Under the pieces are notes generated by a model. The model was not told where the DNA came from. It searched no databases and saw only the letters and a program-made list of their open reading frames with translations. The position numbers and the translations under genes were made by a program. From Elasticomyces elasticus (taxonomy: Eukaryota > Ascomycota > Dothideomycetes > Mycosphaerellales > Teratosphaeriaceae), in assembly GCA_035926095.1 (NCBI GenBank), contig JAVRQT010000025.1, positions 250,501 through 314,500 of the forward strand: DNA of 64,000 nt, given 5' to 3'. Positions 1 to 9,973 of the stretch are shown piece after piece (within the stretch, counting starts at the first letter, position 1; every line of letters begins with the position of its first letter).

Positions 1-248
1 TACTTCAATGTCACGCAAATATCTGTACGTAGTGCCAGAGAATGGTACGGCAGTATGGTAGTACTCTCGAAGAACGTAGTTGATGGAACGGCACCGATAG
101 TCGCTCGAACCCTACCCTTTGATACGACAATCACTGTTACGGCTGCTTATTAAGAATCTTTCGTACAGCGTTTAGCAGTTCTGGTTGATCGTCGGCGGCG
201 CTATCAATGCCATATAATAAGTAAGGTCGAGCTTTGTTTCTCATTCAG

Positions 249-354
249 GGAAACTTGGTGCAATGGTAGCATTCGTCGCTTATGGTAATGCGTTACAATT
301 ATTGGACTGTTGGATAGGGCCGACGAGACCTGAGTTCGATTCTCAGAGTTTCCA
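249..354 (+). tRNA. tRNA gene with a 35-nt intron, anticodon read as UAU (tentative tRNA-Ile)
   Basis: The span folds as a complete cloverleaf. The 7-bp acceptor stem is GGAAACT (249-255) with AGTTTCC (347-353) and discriminator A at 354. The D stem is GTGC/GCAT around an AATGGTA loop. The anticodon stem is CGTCG (274-278) with CGACG (321-325). The T arm is CTGAG, loop TTCGATT, CTCAG. An internal box A (256-266) and box B (about 333-343) match the pol III consensus. Between the anticodon stem halves lie 42 nt, which fits a 7-nt loop plus a 35-nt intron (285-319) at the usual site after position 37. The mature RNA would be about 71 nt. The anticodon then reads UAU. G at position 37 is unusual for an Ile tRNA, so the isotype is less certain than the presence of a tRNA. 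Confidence 0.8.
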
Positions 355-364
355 GAATCTCATC

Positions 365-369
365 TTTTT
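365..369 (+). terminator. RNA polymerase III terminator (T5) after the tRNA
   Basis: Five T residues on the coding strand begin 11 nt after the discriminator base of the tRNA. This is the usual pol III stop signal. Confidence 0.7.
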
Positions 370-702
370 GCCATATCGATCGATTAATTTCGCTTTTCGT
401 ATGGCTTCAGCATTGATGATAGGCACGTCAGTGAGCATCACACGGCGGCAACGTTTTGACATTGATATCTCGGTGACTGTATTGTATTATCGTGTATGTA
501 GAGCCCAAAGCACGGCTCAGCAGCCTGTTGCCATTACTCAATCAACTCTCAATTTCCTTTGCAAAAACTGGTTTCCGAAAATTTCTGGCGTGTGTAGTCC
601 TTCCTGCATCCTAGCGCTCCAACCATGCCATGGCGGTGTCGAAGCTCAGTGCACAAGCGGGAGGGCTATTTGGCAACGGAGAGACTCTGCCAACACCATC
701 AC
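370..702. other. Intergenic, nothing recognised
   Basis: Open frames here have no family features and overlap the tRNA gene. No repeat or RNA was seen. Confidence 0.4.
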
Positions 703-1240
703 TCAACCAGTTCGGTCGATGCGCAGCTGCACCTGCTTCTCCGTCCCCTCACCCATCCTCTTCAACACATCCGCCACCCCATCGATCAACGGCATCACCA
801 CTTCATTGTCATCTGTCTCGCCGTGAATCACCAACTCGACCTTCGCCAGCTTCTCGCACGCGCGCAAGATGGGTGTGAGTCGCAGCAAGACGGCGTCAAC
901 TCCTTCTTCACCGTAGACTTCGACGTGCAGTCTGAGCTGTCTGACGTTCTCGTAGTACAGCCTGCTGTTGTCGAACGTCCCGTTGCCGTAGTATGCGGTC
1001 CGACTTCCGATGGGCGCGTAGATGGTCAGGTAGAAGCGGATCGTGCTAAATTAGGCGTCTATGAAAGTGGAGTAGACCTGCTTCGATGCTGCAAATGGGG
1101 CGGCCTGCAGGATGAAGTGCCGATGGTTGGCGTTGCGGCGGCCGTAGTACACACCGAACCTACCCACCAGACCCGCCAAAGCAGCCAATGTTTCCGTCCG
1201 GCTTCCGCCACCCGGGGCGTGGTAAGGCAAAGGATCCTCC
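703..1240 (-). pseudogene. 5'-truncated gene fragment, unknown fungal family (copy A)
   Basis: Read on the minus strand, one frame gives protein-like sequence from about 1240 down to a stop at 703-705. It includes FGVYYGRRNANHRHFILQA, then RFYLTIYAPIGSRTAYYG, then LTPILRACEKLAKVELVIHG. The frame is interrupted by one TAA at 1051-1053 inside otherwise coherent sequence, and no start codon is visible upstream before homology stops. The C-terminal 100 or so residues resemble those of the opposite-strand fragment at 1255-1613 (pattern YYxxVxxL, then LxPILxxCExxAxVxxxx), so the two are paralogs. The family was not recognised. An unusual intron covering the TAA cannot be excluded, but decay is more likely. 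Confidence 0.6.
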
Positions 1241-1254
1241 TTTGTTTTTCTTCG

Positions 1255-1613
1255 GCCCAGATCGCCTCAAGTCCAGCCATACTCCCTCTGCATTCGGCGG
1301 CAGCACTTTTGCGGACCAGGCTACCTACTACGACAGCGTCATGAATCTGAGCGTCATCATCAGCCCAACCCAGCTTACGAACGCCCAAACATTAGTCAGT
1401 CACCTTGCACCGATACTCGAGCGCTGTGAAGAGGTAGCCTCGGTGGATGTGCTGTTCACGCAAGCTACGTCAAAGGGATGCGACAGTGTGATCCAGGGAG
1501 ATGATGAAGCGGTCAATATGATCAAGACTGTAGTTGCAGAGTACGGGAAGCGAGTCAACAAGACGGTGAGGACACGTTGGTTGACGGACGACGTGCTGCA
1601 TTTGCTGCAATAG
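1255..1613 (+). pseudogene. 5'-truncated gene fragment, unknown fungal family (copy B)
   Basis: The frame ending in TAG at 1611-1613 encodes about 115 C-terminal residues with GSTFADQATYYDSVMNLSV and LVSHLAPILERCEEVASVDV. These align with GTFDNSRLYYENVRQLRL and LLRLTPILRACEKLAKVEL of copy A on the other strand. An in-frame ATG exists at 1188, but residues encoded by 1188-1250 have no counterpart in copy A and overlap its coding strand, so the true N-terminus seems missing. The two copies lie head to head and meet near 1190-1260, which suggests an inversion or insertion that cut both. It could be a short expressed gene, but the missing half argues for a remnant. Confidence 0.55.
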
Positions 1614-1929
1614 CATCAAGAAGCAGGAAAAGTGACTTCAAGGAAAGACGTGGCAGAGTAAAGGCGCAGTAACGAAGCTAGAAGGTGGTTGCCACAGAGC
1701 TGCTGGACTACAAAACTCGGGAGACATGCTCGGGAGACATGCTCAGGCCACAAAGCTGCTGCTACCGATGGTAACTGGGCAACTACGCCAGCCCACCGGC
1801 TGTATGTCAAGACTGGTCGTTGAGTGCGCAAGACTGGGTGGATGTTCCAAGCGAACTTTGCGTATGGTAGAAGGAATGGAGTGAGACACTGGCTGGAGAG
1901 GTTCATGCCACGCAGCAACGCGGTCGCTA
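1614..1929. other. Intergenic between fragment B and the chromodomain gene
   Basis: No frame here has recognisable protein character. A short direct repeat (CTCGGGAGACATG, twice near 1717-1742) is visible. Confidence 0.4.
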
Positions 1930-2733
1930 CTACCCGGCGCCGAGACTGCGAATGGTACTCGTGGTCCATCCCACTGGCCTGCTCTCATGACCATACATAT
2001 TCTCGCGCGCCTCAAAGGTACTCCCCTCCCAGCCCAACCACTTCACCTCGTAGATGATCTTGCCGTCCGGGTTGACCTCATGGCTAAGAATTGCCTCAAC
2101 TCGATCGCCATCCAGCTCCTTCGAACGTTTCCTCTTCTTGCTCAGCTTGTTCCGGCGTTCCTCGATTCGGCAGCCGACATACTTGAAACTTTGATTGAGC
2201 TCACGGGCGAAGGTGTCGTGGGATTTGATCGAACCGAACCTTCAAGGTGTGAGCACGTACTCTCAGATGTTTCAATAGCGTCGAACGATGGCAAGGCTAC
2301 ACTCACCTGTAGTCCCTCAACTGTTCGTCGATGAGTTTCCTGACTTCCTTGTCGATGTCGCCCATGCGAGTTCTAGCAGGCGCTACACTTTTGCCCGTCC
2401 CCCGAAGATCCCGGAGAAGCTCATCGTATGTAAACTCTTGACCTAGGCGCTGCTGCAAAGAGGTCCTCATTGCAGTCACATACGGTAAACTCGGCTCGCC
2501 GATCTAACACTCGGGTCAGCAGTCTGAGAAACGCCTAGCGAACCTTCTTGGACCCACCTGAACTATTTGCATTGGCAATGTCGTAGGCGAAACAACCCTT
2601 GTCCAGCGTTCTCGAGCTCCTTGAATGTGTCTTGACAGGTGCCGCATCCTGGCTCTTCAATACCAGCCGCTTCTGCTGGCGTGATCGGAGCAAAGAGCGA
2701 CTCCTCCTTGACGTGGCGCCAGCTGGCAGGCAT
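1930..2733 (-). CDS. Chromodomain-like protein gene with introns; 5' part unresolved
   Basis: The last two exons are clear: 2307-2503 and 1930-2239, joined across an intron at 2240-2306 (GTGAGT..AAG) with frame kept. The final exon encodes a lysine-rich stretch (NKLSKKRKRSKEL) and then a chromodomain-like segment: VEAILSHEVNPDGKIIYEVK followed by WLGWEGSTFEARENMYGHE. This matches the family pattern of an acidic or hydrophobic start, an aromatic, VKWxGW and E. Chromodomains bind methylated histone tails and are also found in retroelement integrases. Upstream, a frame from an ATG at 2733 encodes a Cys-containing segment (CGTCQDTF, RLRHCQC) but meets a TAG before a usable splice donor, so the join to the exon at 2503 is unclear. 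An internal ATG in that exon could be the real start. The gene may be degraded. Confidence 0.55.
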
Positions 2734-3366
2734 GATCGCTGCTTGTGGAGGTTGCGAGGCAAGACGTCGACCTGGTTCTGGTGGATGTTTACGTCCTCAG
2801 TGATCTTAATCAGCCCATGGTGCGACTCCGCAAGAGGAGATATCTCTACTACATCGTTTTCGCAACATTCACAGCTTCTTGGCATCGATATCCTGTTTTG
2901 GTGATGCGCAGCGTGGACCCAGCGTGCGTGAAAGCTTGACGGAGGCATCCATCGCCGGGCCCACGAAGTTTGACTGACATGTGCAGACATGTCCCTCGTT
3001 CCCGACCGTGCTCACACCATCTGCGTACGCGACTTAGCTTGATGTATTAACTCACGTCGTCTGTCCGGCACAAACGTAAGCTCTCTCTGTTCCGTGGTAA
3101 GGCTCCATCAAACTCGATATATACTCTGTTTCCCTTGGGCAAGAAGACCTTGTAAATTGTCTCAGCAATGCCCGCACCTCACCATATATCTTCTTGAAGG
3201 CAATACCTTGCGATTTACACATATATCTGCTCGCTGGTTCACTCTTTGTACGTCGCAATCATGGTGGCATTGTCCTGATCTTGCTGACTCTCCGGAACAA
3301 CGGCGGTCTCGAAGACCTGTCGCAGAGCAGTATACGGCCTGGAGGCGAAGATGGTGGTACGGAGAT
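2734..3366. other. Intergenic
   Basis: Several overlapping short frames on both strands lack any family features. Nothing else was seen before the MITE. Confidence 0.4.
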
Positions 3367-3814
3367 GCAGTGCTATTAACGGTTCGGTTCTTCGTGGTTG
3401 CGGTTAGTTAACTATAGTGATAGTCTGGTTTACTTACAGCTCTAGCCGCTGGCGGTTAGTCTAGTTCAGAGGTCTCCTCTAACCGTAGTTAATCGTTCCC
3501 GATCAGGAAGCAACACCGCCGGCAGCAGCGACGAAGGTATCGAGTATATTGTATCGTAGCCTACTAGACTTCTACTATAGTAGGCTGTCGTAAGTAGTAG
3601 CAGTACGAGAAGCGTAAGAACGGCTTAGATAGCCTAGGTAGGGGCTAAATTAGAGGGGGTAGGGTATAGGGGCGGAGGTTAAGGGGGGTAGGCTATTAGC
3701 GCCGACGAGTTGTAGTGGTTATCTAGCAGTCTTTATAGTTGTAACCCTTAGAGCCAGCGGTTGAGTCGGTTGTTGGCCTCAAAACCGACTCAACCGAACC
3801 GTTAATAGCACTGC
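3367..3814. mobile_element. 448-bp MITE-like non-autonomous DNA transposon with 23-bp perfect terminal inverted repeats
   Basis: Positions 3367-3389 and 3792-3814 are perfect inverted repeats of 23 bp, with outer ends GCAGTGCTATTAACGG and its complement. The element is flanked directly by GGAGAT on both sides (3361-3366 and 3815-3820), a likely 6-bp target-site duplication. The inside has no coding frame and is full of TAG/CTA words, unlike its neighbours. This could reflect repeat-induced mutation or the element's own composition. A second hairpin lies inside the right end (3758-3796). The superfamily cannot be assigned from the ends alone. Confidence 0.8.
3758..3796. repeat. 14-bp inverted repeat inside the right end of the MITE
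   Basis: CGGTTGAGTCGGTT at 3758-3771 pairs with AACCGACTCAACCG at 3783-3796 around an 11-nt loop. It overlaps the right terminal repeat, so the right end could fold by itself while the left end cannot. Confidence 0.75.
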
Positions 3815-4124
3815 GGAGATGTAGGCTTTGACCCAGGATCTGGGAGGAGCATGTTTAGCATCTCCGGCACAATACATCAAAATACATACTTACCAAAGCG
3901 AGGGCACTGGCTGAAGACAGGTATGGTGTTCCGGAGAGGCCTTCATGCCGCCTTCGTCAACAGTCTGCAGGGGTATGCGTTTCGGATCGCCGGCAGCTCC
4001 CGCCACCCACTCATTGATGTATATGGCTTGGAATCTGGAAATGCCGCTCGTCAGCATCCCCAAGACATCGCGCACTCTTGACCTCACTAAACTCAGTAGA
4101 CCAGCGCCACCACTTTGCGGCACC

Positions 4125-4706
4125 ATGGGGAGAGAAGAAAAGCGAGCGGAGCGGATGGAGGCACGACGCCGTCAGATCCAGCAGTACGACTACCATGCTG
4201 CACTGGACGAATACAACAAGCAGTGGGAGGCCGTCTTGCCTCACCAGACCACAACCCCGCTGCCGTCCATCGGGCTCAATCTTGCTGGACTGCAGAGTAA
4301 CGCAGCATGCGACGCCGACGGCGTCGACCCGTCCGCAGCGACCTGGCCAGTCGAAATCTTGTTGAAAGCAAACGTCTTCCGATGGTACTGCAAGGCGTTC
4401 GGATTGGTGATGGAAGTAGTGCAGACGGGTGGAAAAGTCAAGTTGAAGTTGCGGGCCGATGCATCAGAAGCGGCGGAAGTGAGGTTGCTGCTGCGTCAAC
4501 TGCTCAGCAAGGAGCAACACCGGTTTAGTCCGGAGAGCATGAATTGGAGGACGGGCCAGATGGACACCTACAACGACGCAATCAGTGAGGGGACGATTGC
4601 AAAGGCAATTAGAGCCGCCATCGGAGAGCTCATCGTGGAGTGCACGGGTGACGGCGACGAGGAGGAGATGAGCGGAGACGACGACGCGATGGATACTGGC
4701 TTGTGA
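4125..4706 (+). CDS. Hypothetical protein, 193 aa, paralog of the C-terminal domain of the next gene
   Basis: ATG at 4125 is in strong context (CACCATGG) and follows non-protein-like sequence in the same frame, so it was preferred over the upstream ATG at 3945. The protein begins with a basic helix (REEKRAERMEARRRQ) and ends with an acidic tail (DGDEEEMSGDDDAMD). Between them, VEILLKANVFRWYCKAFGLV through SMNWRTG to AIRAAIGELIVEC matches the C-terminal domain encoded at 7079-7485 (LNMRTG, VVVRTAVQDLLDQC). No known family was recognised. The pair probably arose by local duplication. Confidence 0.65.
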   Translation: MGREEKRAERMEARRRQIQQYDYHAALDEYNKQWEAVLPHQTTTPLPSIGLNLAGLQSNAACDADGVDPSAATWPVEILLKANVFRWYCKAFGLVMEVVQTGGKVKLKLRADASEAAEVRLLLRQLLSKEQHRFSPESMNWRTGQMDTYNDAISEGTIAKAIRAAIGELIVECTGDGDEEEMSGDDDAMDTGL

Positions 4707-5032
4707 AGCAGTACCAAGCACACCACGACACGACTAGCAGAGCGTATACAGACCTCAAAGCAAGTCAGTTCGATTGGTCAGACCAGACCGCACAAAGCCA
4801 TTGTATCGCTCTTTCTGATGAACAAAGGACCATGTCGTGTCCATTGTATCTTGTTGCAGTCACTTACCTATACTCGTCTACTTCACCTCCGAGGCTGTTG
4901 CCTGCAGCGAACAGTACCGTACCACATCCTTTGTTTACTGCTCGTTCTCGAAAGATCTCCCATCGCACTGAAGACCGTCAGGTACAACTCCATCAACGTC
5001 AGCTCTCACGGAAACCAACGACTGCATCAGGA

Positions 5033-7485
5033 ATGCCGTCCAGAGAGAGCCTGACGCAGGCTCGCCAAGGTATCGTTGAGCGGTACCAGGACCTTGAGAA
5101 GACGTACGAAAGCCTTCCACTTGACGTACGCCGGGATGCGGTCCACTCTCTCACCGAAGAGAGATTCTACTGTGCCGCTATACTCCAGTGCTGGCCATCA
5201 GAGTACGACCTCAAGTTGAAGAGAGTGCAGCGGGGCTTGAGTGGAGGCCATGTCGACGAGCTGGTCTCGAACGCGAAGCCTTCGCGCAATGAGTTGTGTC
5301 CGCTTTGGGCGAGCTTCTTCGATGATGTTCATGAGGTTGACAGGCTGCTTGCAGGTAGCGGGCGCAAGTCACACGGTCAAGCCGAGAAGCTGCTGAACAA
5401 CGCTGCGAAGAAGGCCGGTTGGGTTGAAGAGATGCTGATGAGAGTCGTGAAGGTTTCGAAAGACAGCGAGGGTCGGGACTTCTGGTCCAACGAGCAGACC
5501 ATCGGCAAGGCCTGGAACAATCTCTGTCTTGAGGTCACAGAAGGCCGCTCTGTTCCAGCTGCAGTTGCGCGAGTCCATTCAGGCACCGCATCCTACAAAC
5601 CGGACAGCATTGGTGACTTCGACGTTCGTGCGAAGGGCAACATGAGGCGCTGGTTCGACTTCAGGCCATCACCTTTCGCGGGCGAGAGTGTGGTCGCTGT
5701 ACCAACGCCATGTTTTGCTTGGCTGTTCACCGAGTACAGCGAAGAGGGCATCTTCGACCCGAAGCATGAGCGTGTGCGTATATACACGCGCAACGAACTG
5801 CCCAAGATCAGCAGAGAAGACTGGACAGCGTGGTATACCAGCATCCACGCAACGATGGAGTCCGTGCCGCTGTCAAGCATCATCGCAGCCACCCGCATCG
5901 GCCTCGCATTTCCACGAGCTGTCGAGCTGAAGGCGATCACCGCCGTACGCCAGACAGTAATACATGCTGATGCTGGAATGCACGCTTTCAAGCTTGCCAT
6001 CGAGCCAAAGGTTGAGAGGGTGCCCCACCAAGCTACCGTCGAGACCGAAAGCGAGTCTGACTACTGGTCAGATGCGTACGAGACAGCTGACGAGGGCGTG
6101 CCAACGCCGAAGGCCAGCGAGGATGCTGGGAAGACGAGGATAAAGTCCCCGCCCACGCAAGAGACGTTCCCGACAAGTGATGATCACCAAGGACCTATGC
6201 GTCCAGTATCGGTCTCTGGAACGTCCTCTGCAGCCAGCAAGACCTCTTCGGACAGCGCAAGCTTCGCCGACGATGAGCTCACTGATAGCTCTCCAGAGTA
6301 CAGCAGCACTGCTCACCCAACCTGGCCAGGTGTCGCAGATTCCAAGGCCACGTCGTTTGGGGAACGGCGGTTGAGGCGTGATGCAATGTTCCGGAAGATT
6401 CAAACAGTGAGAGATGCGCGAGCTGCTGCAGCAGAAGAAAACGAAGCTGCCAATGTGCGCATCAATGGAAGCACGAGTGGCATGGGTCGGCTAAAACGTC
6501 CTTACAGCCAATCCTTTTCGTCGTCGGAGCGCTTGTCAAACTCCAGCGGATCCGCAGCAGATGTCAAGATGCAGGATGCCGATGCCGAAGTATCATTCAT
6601 GCCTGTGAGGCAAGCTCGGCCATATCTACATTCAGTCTCGTCCCGGGAGAGCCTTCGACCAGATAGTGCCGAGGAGAGCATTCCAGACTTTGGCGTTCGT
6701 GAGCGTCGGCCGTATATGCATACCAACTCTTCGAGGGAAGACCTGCGGCCCCAGAAGCAGAACAAGACGTCAGAAGATACGCCACCAATGAGGCCAAGCT
6801 CCACATACGCTTCTACACCTCAAACGCCTCGGACGTGGGCATACCCAGAAGCAGCACGGCCCAAGCAACCGCCTCCATCTCCACCGCGGCCTTCATTCGC
6901 AAGACCAGCTCCTCCACGGCCAACGAGGCCATCTGCAGCGCCATCACAAGCTTCGATTCCTCCAACTCACCGTGAGCCGCCAGCAGAAGCTCAAGGTGAC
7001 TCCGACGGTACATCATCGAATGGGAGGCTCTATCGACTGAAGACTCAAGCTTCCCGATTCCTTGCGGCTCACTCACAGCTGAAGGCCTAGTAGATGCCGC
7101 CCAGACTGCACACCGGACCAAGTTCGTCAAAATCGCTCCTGACCAGCTCGCCCAGCTCGAAGTCCAGAGCTTCTTTGCTCGCGGCATGGGTATAGCTCAC
7201 GCGCTGCGCTCGGACGAGAGGTACAATGCGGCCACGCCGACTTGTGCTGCGGAGAAGCTCATGGTGGTGCTGACGGAGACTTCGGAGAGGAAATTGGCAG
7301 CGCTATTGAAGTATCTGCGGCTGCGGGAGAGGCCAAGGTGGCATAGTGATCGGCTGAATATGCGGACAGGCGTGCCTGGTGTGCTGAACGAAGAGAATGG
7401 GAAGCATGAGATTGCTGTTGTGGTGCGGACGGCGGTGCAGGATCTGCTTGATCAGTGTGCGGCCATGATTGAGAAGCTGAAGTAA
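5033..7485 (+). CDS. Large unrecognised protein, about 793 aa, two exons; shared domain at the C-terminus
   Basis: The long frame from ATG 5033 runs to a TAG at 7090. A paralogous domain in another frame continues to 7485. An intron at 7008-7078 (GTACAT..CACAG) joins both in frame (exons 5033-7007 and 7079-7485). Residues 1-330 look globular (RRWFDFRPSPFAGESVVAVP, EEGIFDPKHERVRIYTRNEL). Residues 340-650 are low-complexity and Ser/Pro-rich. They hold three related repeats (RPYSQSFSSSERL, RPYLHSVSSRESLRP, RPYMHTNSSREDLRP) and a proline-rich stretch. The last 135 residues carry the domain shared with the 193-aa upstream protein. Function is unknown. If the intron is wrong, the first protein ends at 7090 (685 aa) and 7090-7485 is a separate fragment. 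Confidence 0.65.
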
Positions 7486-8755
7486 GATCAGCGGTGCTGA
7501 AGGCTGGCTGGAATGGTGGGAGGAACGCTCGTTTGTGGCATGAGCTTTTGCACGGTATGCTTGTATGCTTGGGATCAAATTGAAGTATTCTAGAACGTGT
7601 AGCATAAGAAGAAGCCGAGATTGGGCTTATCTGCAGATCGACTCAATCGTATTTTCGTTGACATTTGCCACTGACACGTAAGAGCTTCCAGCGCCCGAAT
7701 ATGATATTTTGGTGATGCCGGAGTATAATTCGGCGCCCCTTTCTCTGAGCTTCGGTACGGGTAGCACACTTGAGTAGGCAATACGCTCATCCGCGGTTCC
7801 AACATGAGACCAGCCTTTGATTTCCTGGTAGCAAAAATCTGGTCCTTTCCGGCGGAGTCCTTGCCGGCTGTTTAGTTATGAGGGCCATCTCATGGCATCC
7901 ATGGTACGCACGCACGGAATAGCGTCAGAACGGTCAAGTAGAATGGCTGTTGGTAGGTATGTACTTGTCGGAGAAGGTGGAGGAGGAAGAGCTGATGTCG
8001 ACAGCCAACGCCACCCGAGTCTTGGCGAAAACTCCGCAGACTTCAAACGCCTTGCATCCTGCCACACCACAATGCTCCCCTTGACGAAAGCGTATCGCCA
8101 GCGAGGACATATATACGGTCGACCTCTGACAACACAGTTGAGCCCATAATCAGGCTACTGCTCAACGTCCATTTAGGTCTTCAACGACCCGCCAGCCCCT
8201 CCTCCCCTCACCCGTCCAGTCCAAGATCTACCGCCCGCGTCCCAGCAGTGGTATCACCACATCGGGACTGAAGAACATGGTTGTGCCGGTAGAGTACTGT
8301 CGCTCAGCCCGGCTCAAGAGCAAAGGAAATATCATTGGGTCATGATGAAACCTCAAAAATGCTTGAAGATTCGGCACCTCAGTGCCTGCGAAGAGTTATC
8401 AGGATGAAGTCCGTGGTTTCAGAGTCGAGCGGGTATTTGTTGTGCACCAATTCTGAGAACTGCCTCCTGTCAGTATGGTTTCGAGGTTTCGTTCACGCTG
8501 GGTTCTCACCGCAAGATGGATTCGTTAAGAACTCAGTGTTGCGCGATTTTCTTGGGGGTATGCTTGTGTCCAGAGTGGTATTCAGTAGAGGCAAGACTGC
8601 GGCGAGCTGCAATGGTTTTGTTCGCGTGTCAGGCTGTCCTTTTATGATGAAGCTTCGACGCTATAAAGGCAAGTCCTTCCAAATATACTGCTATGCTGTG
8701 TTCCGCTCGTTATACTCATACACCCGCATCTCCGCCACGGAGCTTCTGCACGCCT
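7486..8755. other. Intergenic, 1.3 kb
   Basis: A 172-codon open frame (8335-8853 +) exists but has no recognisable features and runs over the end of the neighbouring minus-strand gene. Nothing else was seen. Confidence 0.4.
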
Positions 8756-9484
8756 TTAAACAGCAGCACCCGCAGTCGCACCCGCCCACTTCTCCCGCTT
8801 CGGCCTGCCTGCCTCCGCATCACGACGATCCCTCTCGTCCATCTTCGCCTTGATCTCCGCCTTTGTTGCCAGCATCTCATCCCACATGCCCACCCGCTTC
8901 GCGTACTCCTCGATCTTGGCCATGTCGGGAGGCACGAAAGTTCCACCCTTGCAGCTGCGGAACATGGCTTGATGCACGGCGGTCTTGATGAGGCCGCCAT
9001 CAAAAGGCAGCCACTCAACGAGCATGGCGACTCATCGTGTGAGAGGCTGCCTTGATGCAGGTATTCGTACAATGCGTTGCGGAGGTCGTCACCACGGAGA
9101 TCGCGCTTCAGGCGCATGGCGTACCCGGTGGCATAAGTGAGTACGATGTCATCGAAACGCTCGAGCTTCAGGCCTGGGACATGATCAGCTATCACATTAA
9201 AAGAAAGCTGATGTGTACGCACCAGTGAGAGTCATCTGCTTGGGCTCCTTGATGTCGTTGGTTTCGATCCAGGTCGTAACTCGAGCGAGAGCCTTGCCAT
9301 CGGCCGCGCCCTTCGCCAGCGTCACCGAATGCTTCGGCAATCGCTGGTCGGTAGTCGTGCCGCTCTTCAGCTGGGATGCGGCGAGTTCGGAGAAGTGGAT
9401 GAGCTTGGTGCGGTCGACCTTTGCGGCGATTCGGTGGTAGCCTTCGATGCCGGTGATGTACACGTTCACGGAAGTGCTGTCCAT
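8756..9484 (-). pseudogene. BTB-like fungal protein gene, probably frameshifted
   Basis: Exon 1 runs from ATG at 9484 to 9223 and encodes NVYITGIEGYHRIAAKVDRT and SVTLAKGAADGKALARVTTW. An intron at 9174-9222 (GTGCGT..CCCAG) leads to LKLERFDDIVLTYATGYAMR and LRNALYEYLHQGSLS. Between about 9040 and 9025 the reading must change frame to continue as MLVEWLPFDGGLIKTAVHQA and then EEYAKRVGMWDEMLATKAEI, ending at 8756. No valid intron explains the shift, so a 1-nt indel is likely. The layout and spacing resemble the intact BTB-like protein encoded divergently at 9974. The BTB assignment is by overall pattern and is moderate. Confidence 0.55.
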
Positions 9485-9829
9485 CTTAAGTATATAGCTG
9501 GGTACTTTGAGAGTTTTCGTTGATCGTTGGTGGGTTTCGGCTTGATATTGAGTTTGATAGCCGTTGATGCGTGTTGTTGCTTTGCTTGGTCGCTTGTTGT
9601 TTCGAAGATGGCGGGACGAGGTGGAAGCTTCTGGCGGTTGACGGGTACCTGCGGCAACACAATAAGCATTGTGACACAAACGCTTTAGGGTCCGTTAGTG
9701 CCTAGCCGGCCCCACTTGGCGGCAAACGGATTGTGAATGCTCAAAAGCGACGTAACCGACTTGCCCAGATGTTCACTTTCACGCTTGTTATTGTGCTTCC
9801 TCATCAATAACAAGAGCTTTTCGACCGAG

Positions 9830-9837
9830 TATATATT
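9830..9837 (+). promoter_or_regulatory. TATA-like element upstream of the BTB-like gene
   Basis: TATATATT lies about 140 nt before the ATG at 9974. It is followed by a CT- and CA-rich leader typical of highly transcribed fungal genes. Confidence 0.4.
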
Positions 9838-9973
9838 CTTTCGACATCCGACTTCTTTCCGTACAATCAACACTAACATCCAAACCTTCATCGACTCTCC
9901 TCGCACGATCAAGACCAACGCATCAACCATCACACAGGTCACCTACTCCAACTTCCACCATCCAAACACAATC

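Noticed and set aside
263..826. 187-codon plus-strand open frame
   Set aside because: It overlaps the tRNA gene and the minus-strand gene fragment and has no protein-like character.
8335..8853. 172-codon plus-strand frame
   Set aside because: No family features, and its end lies antisense to the BTB-like gene.
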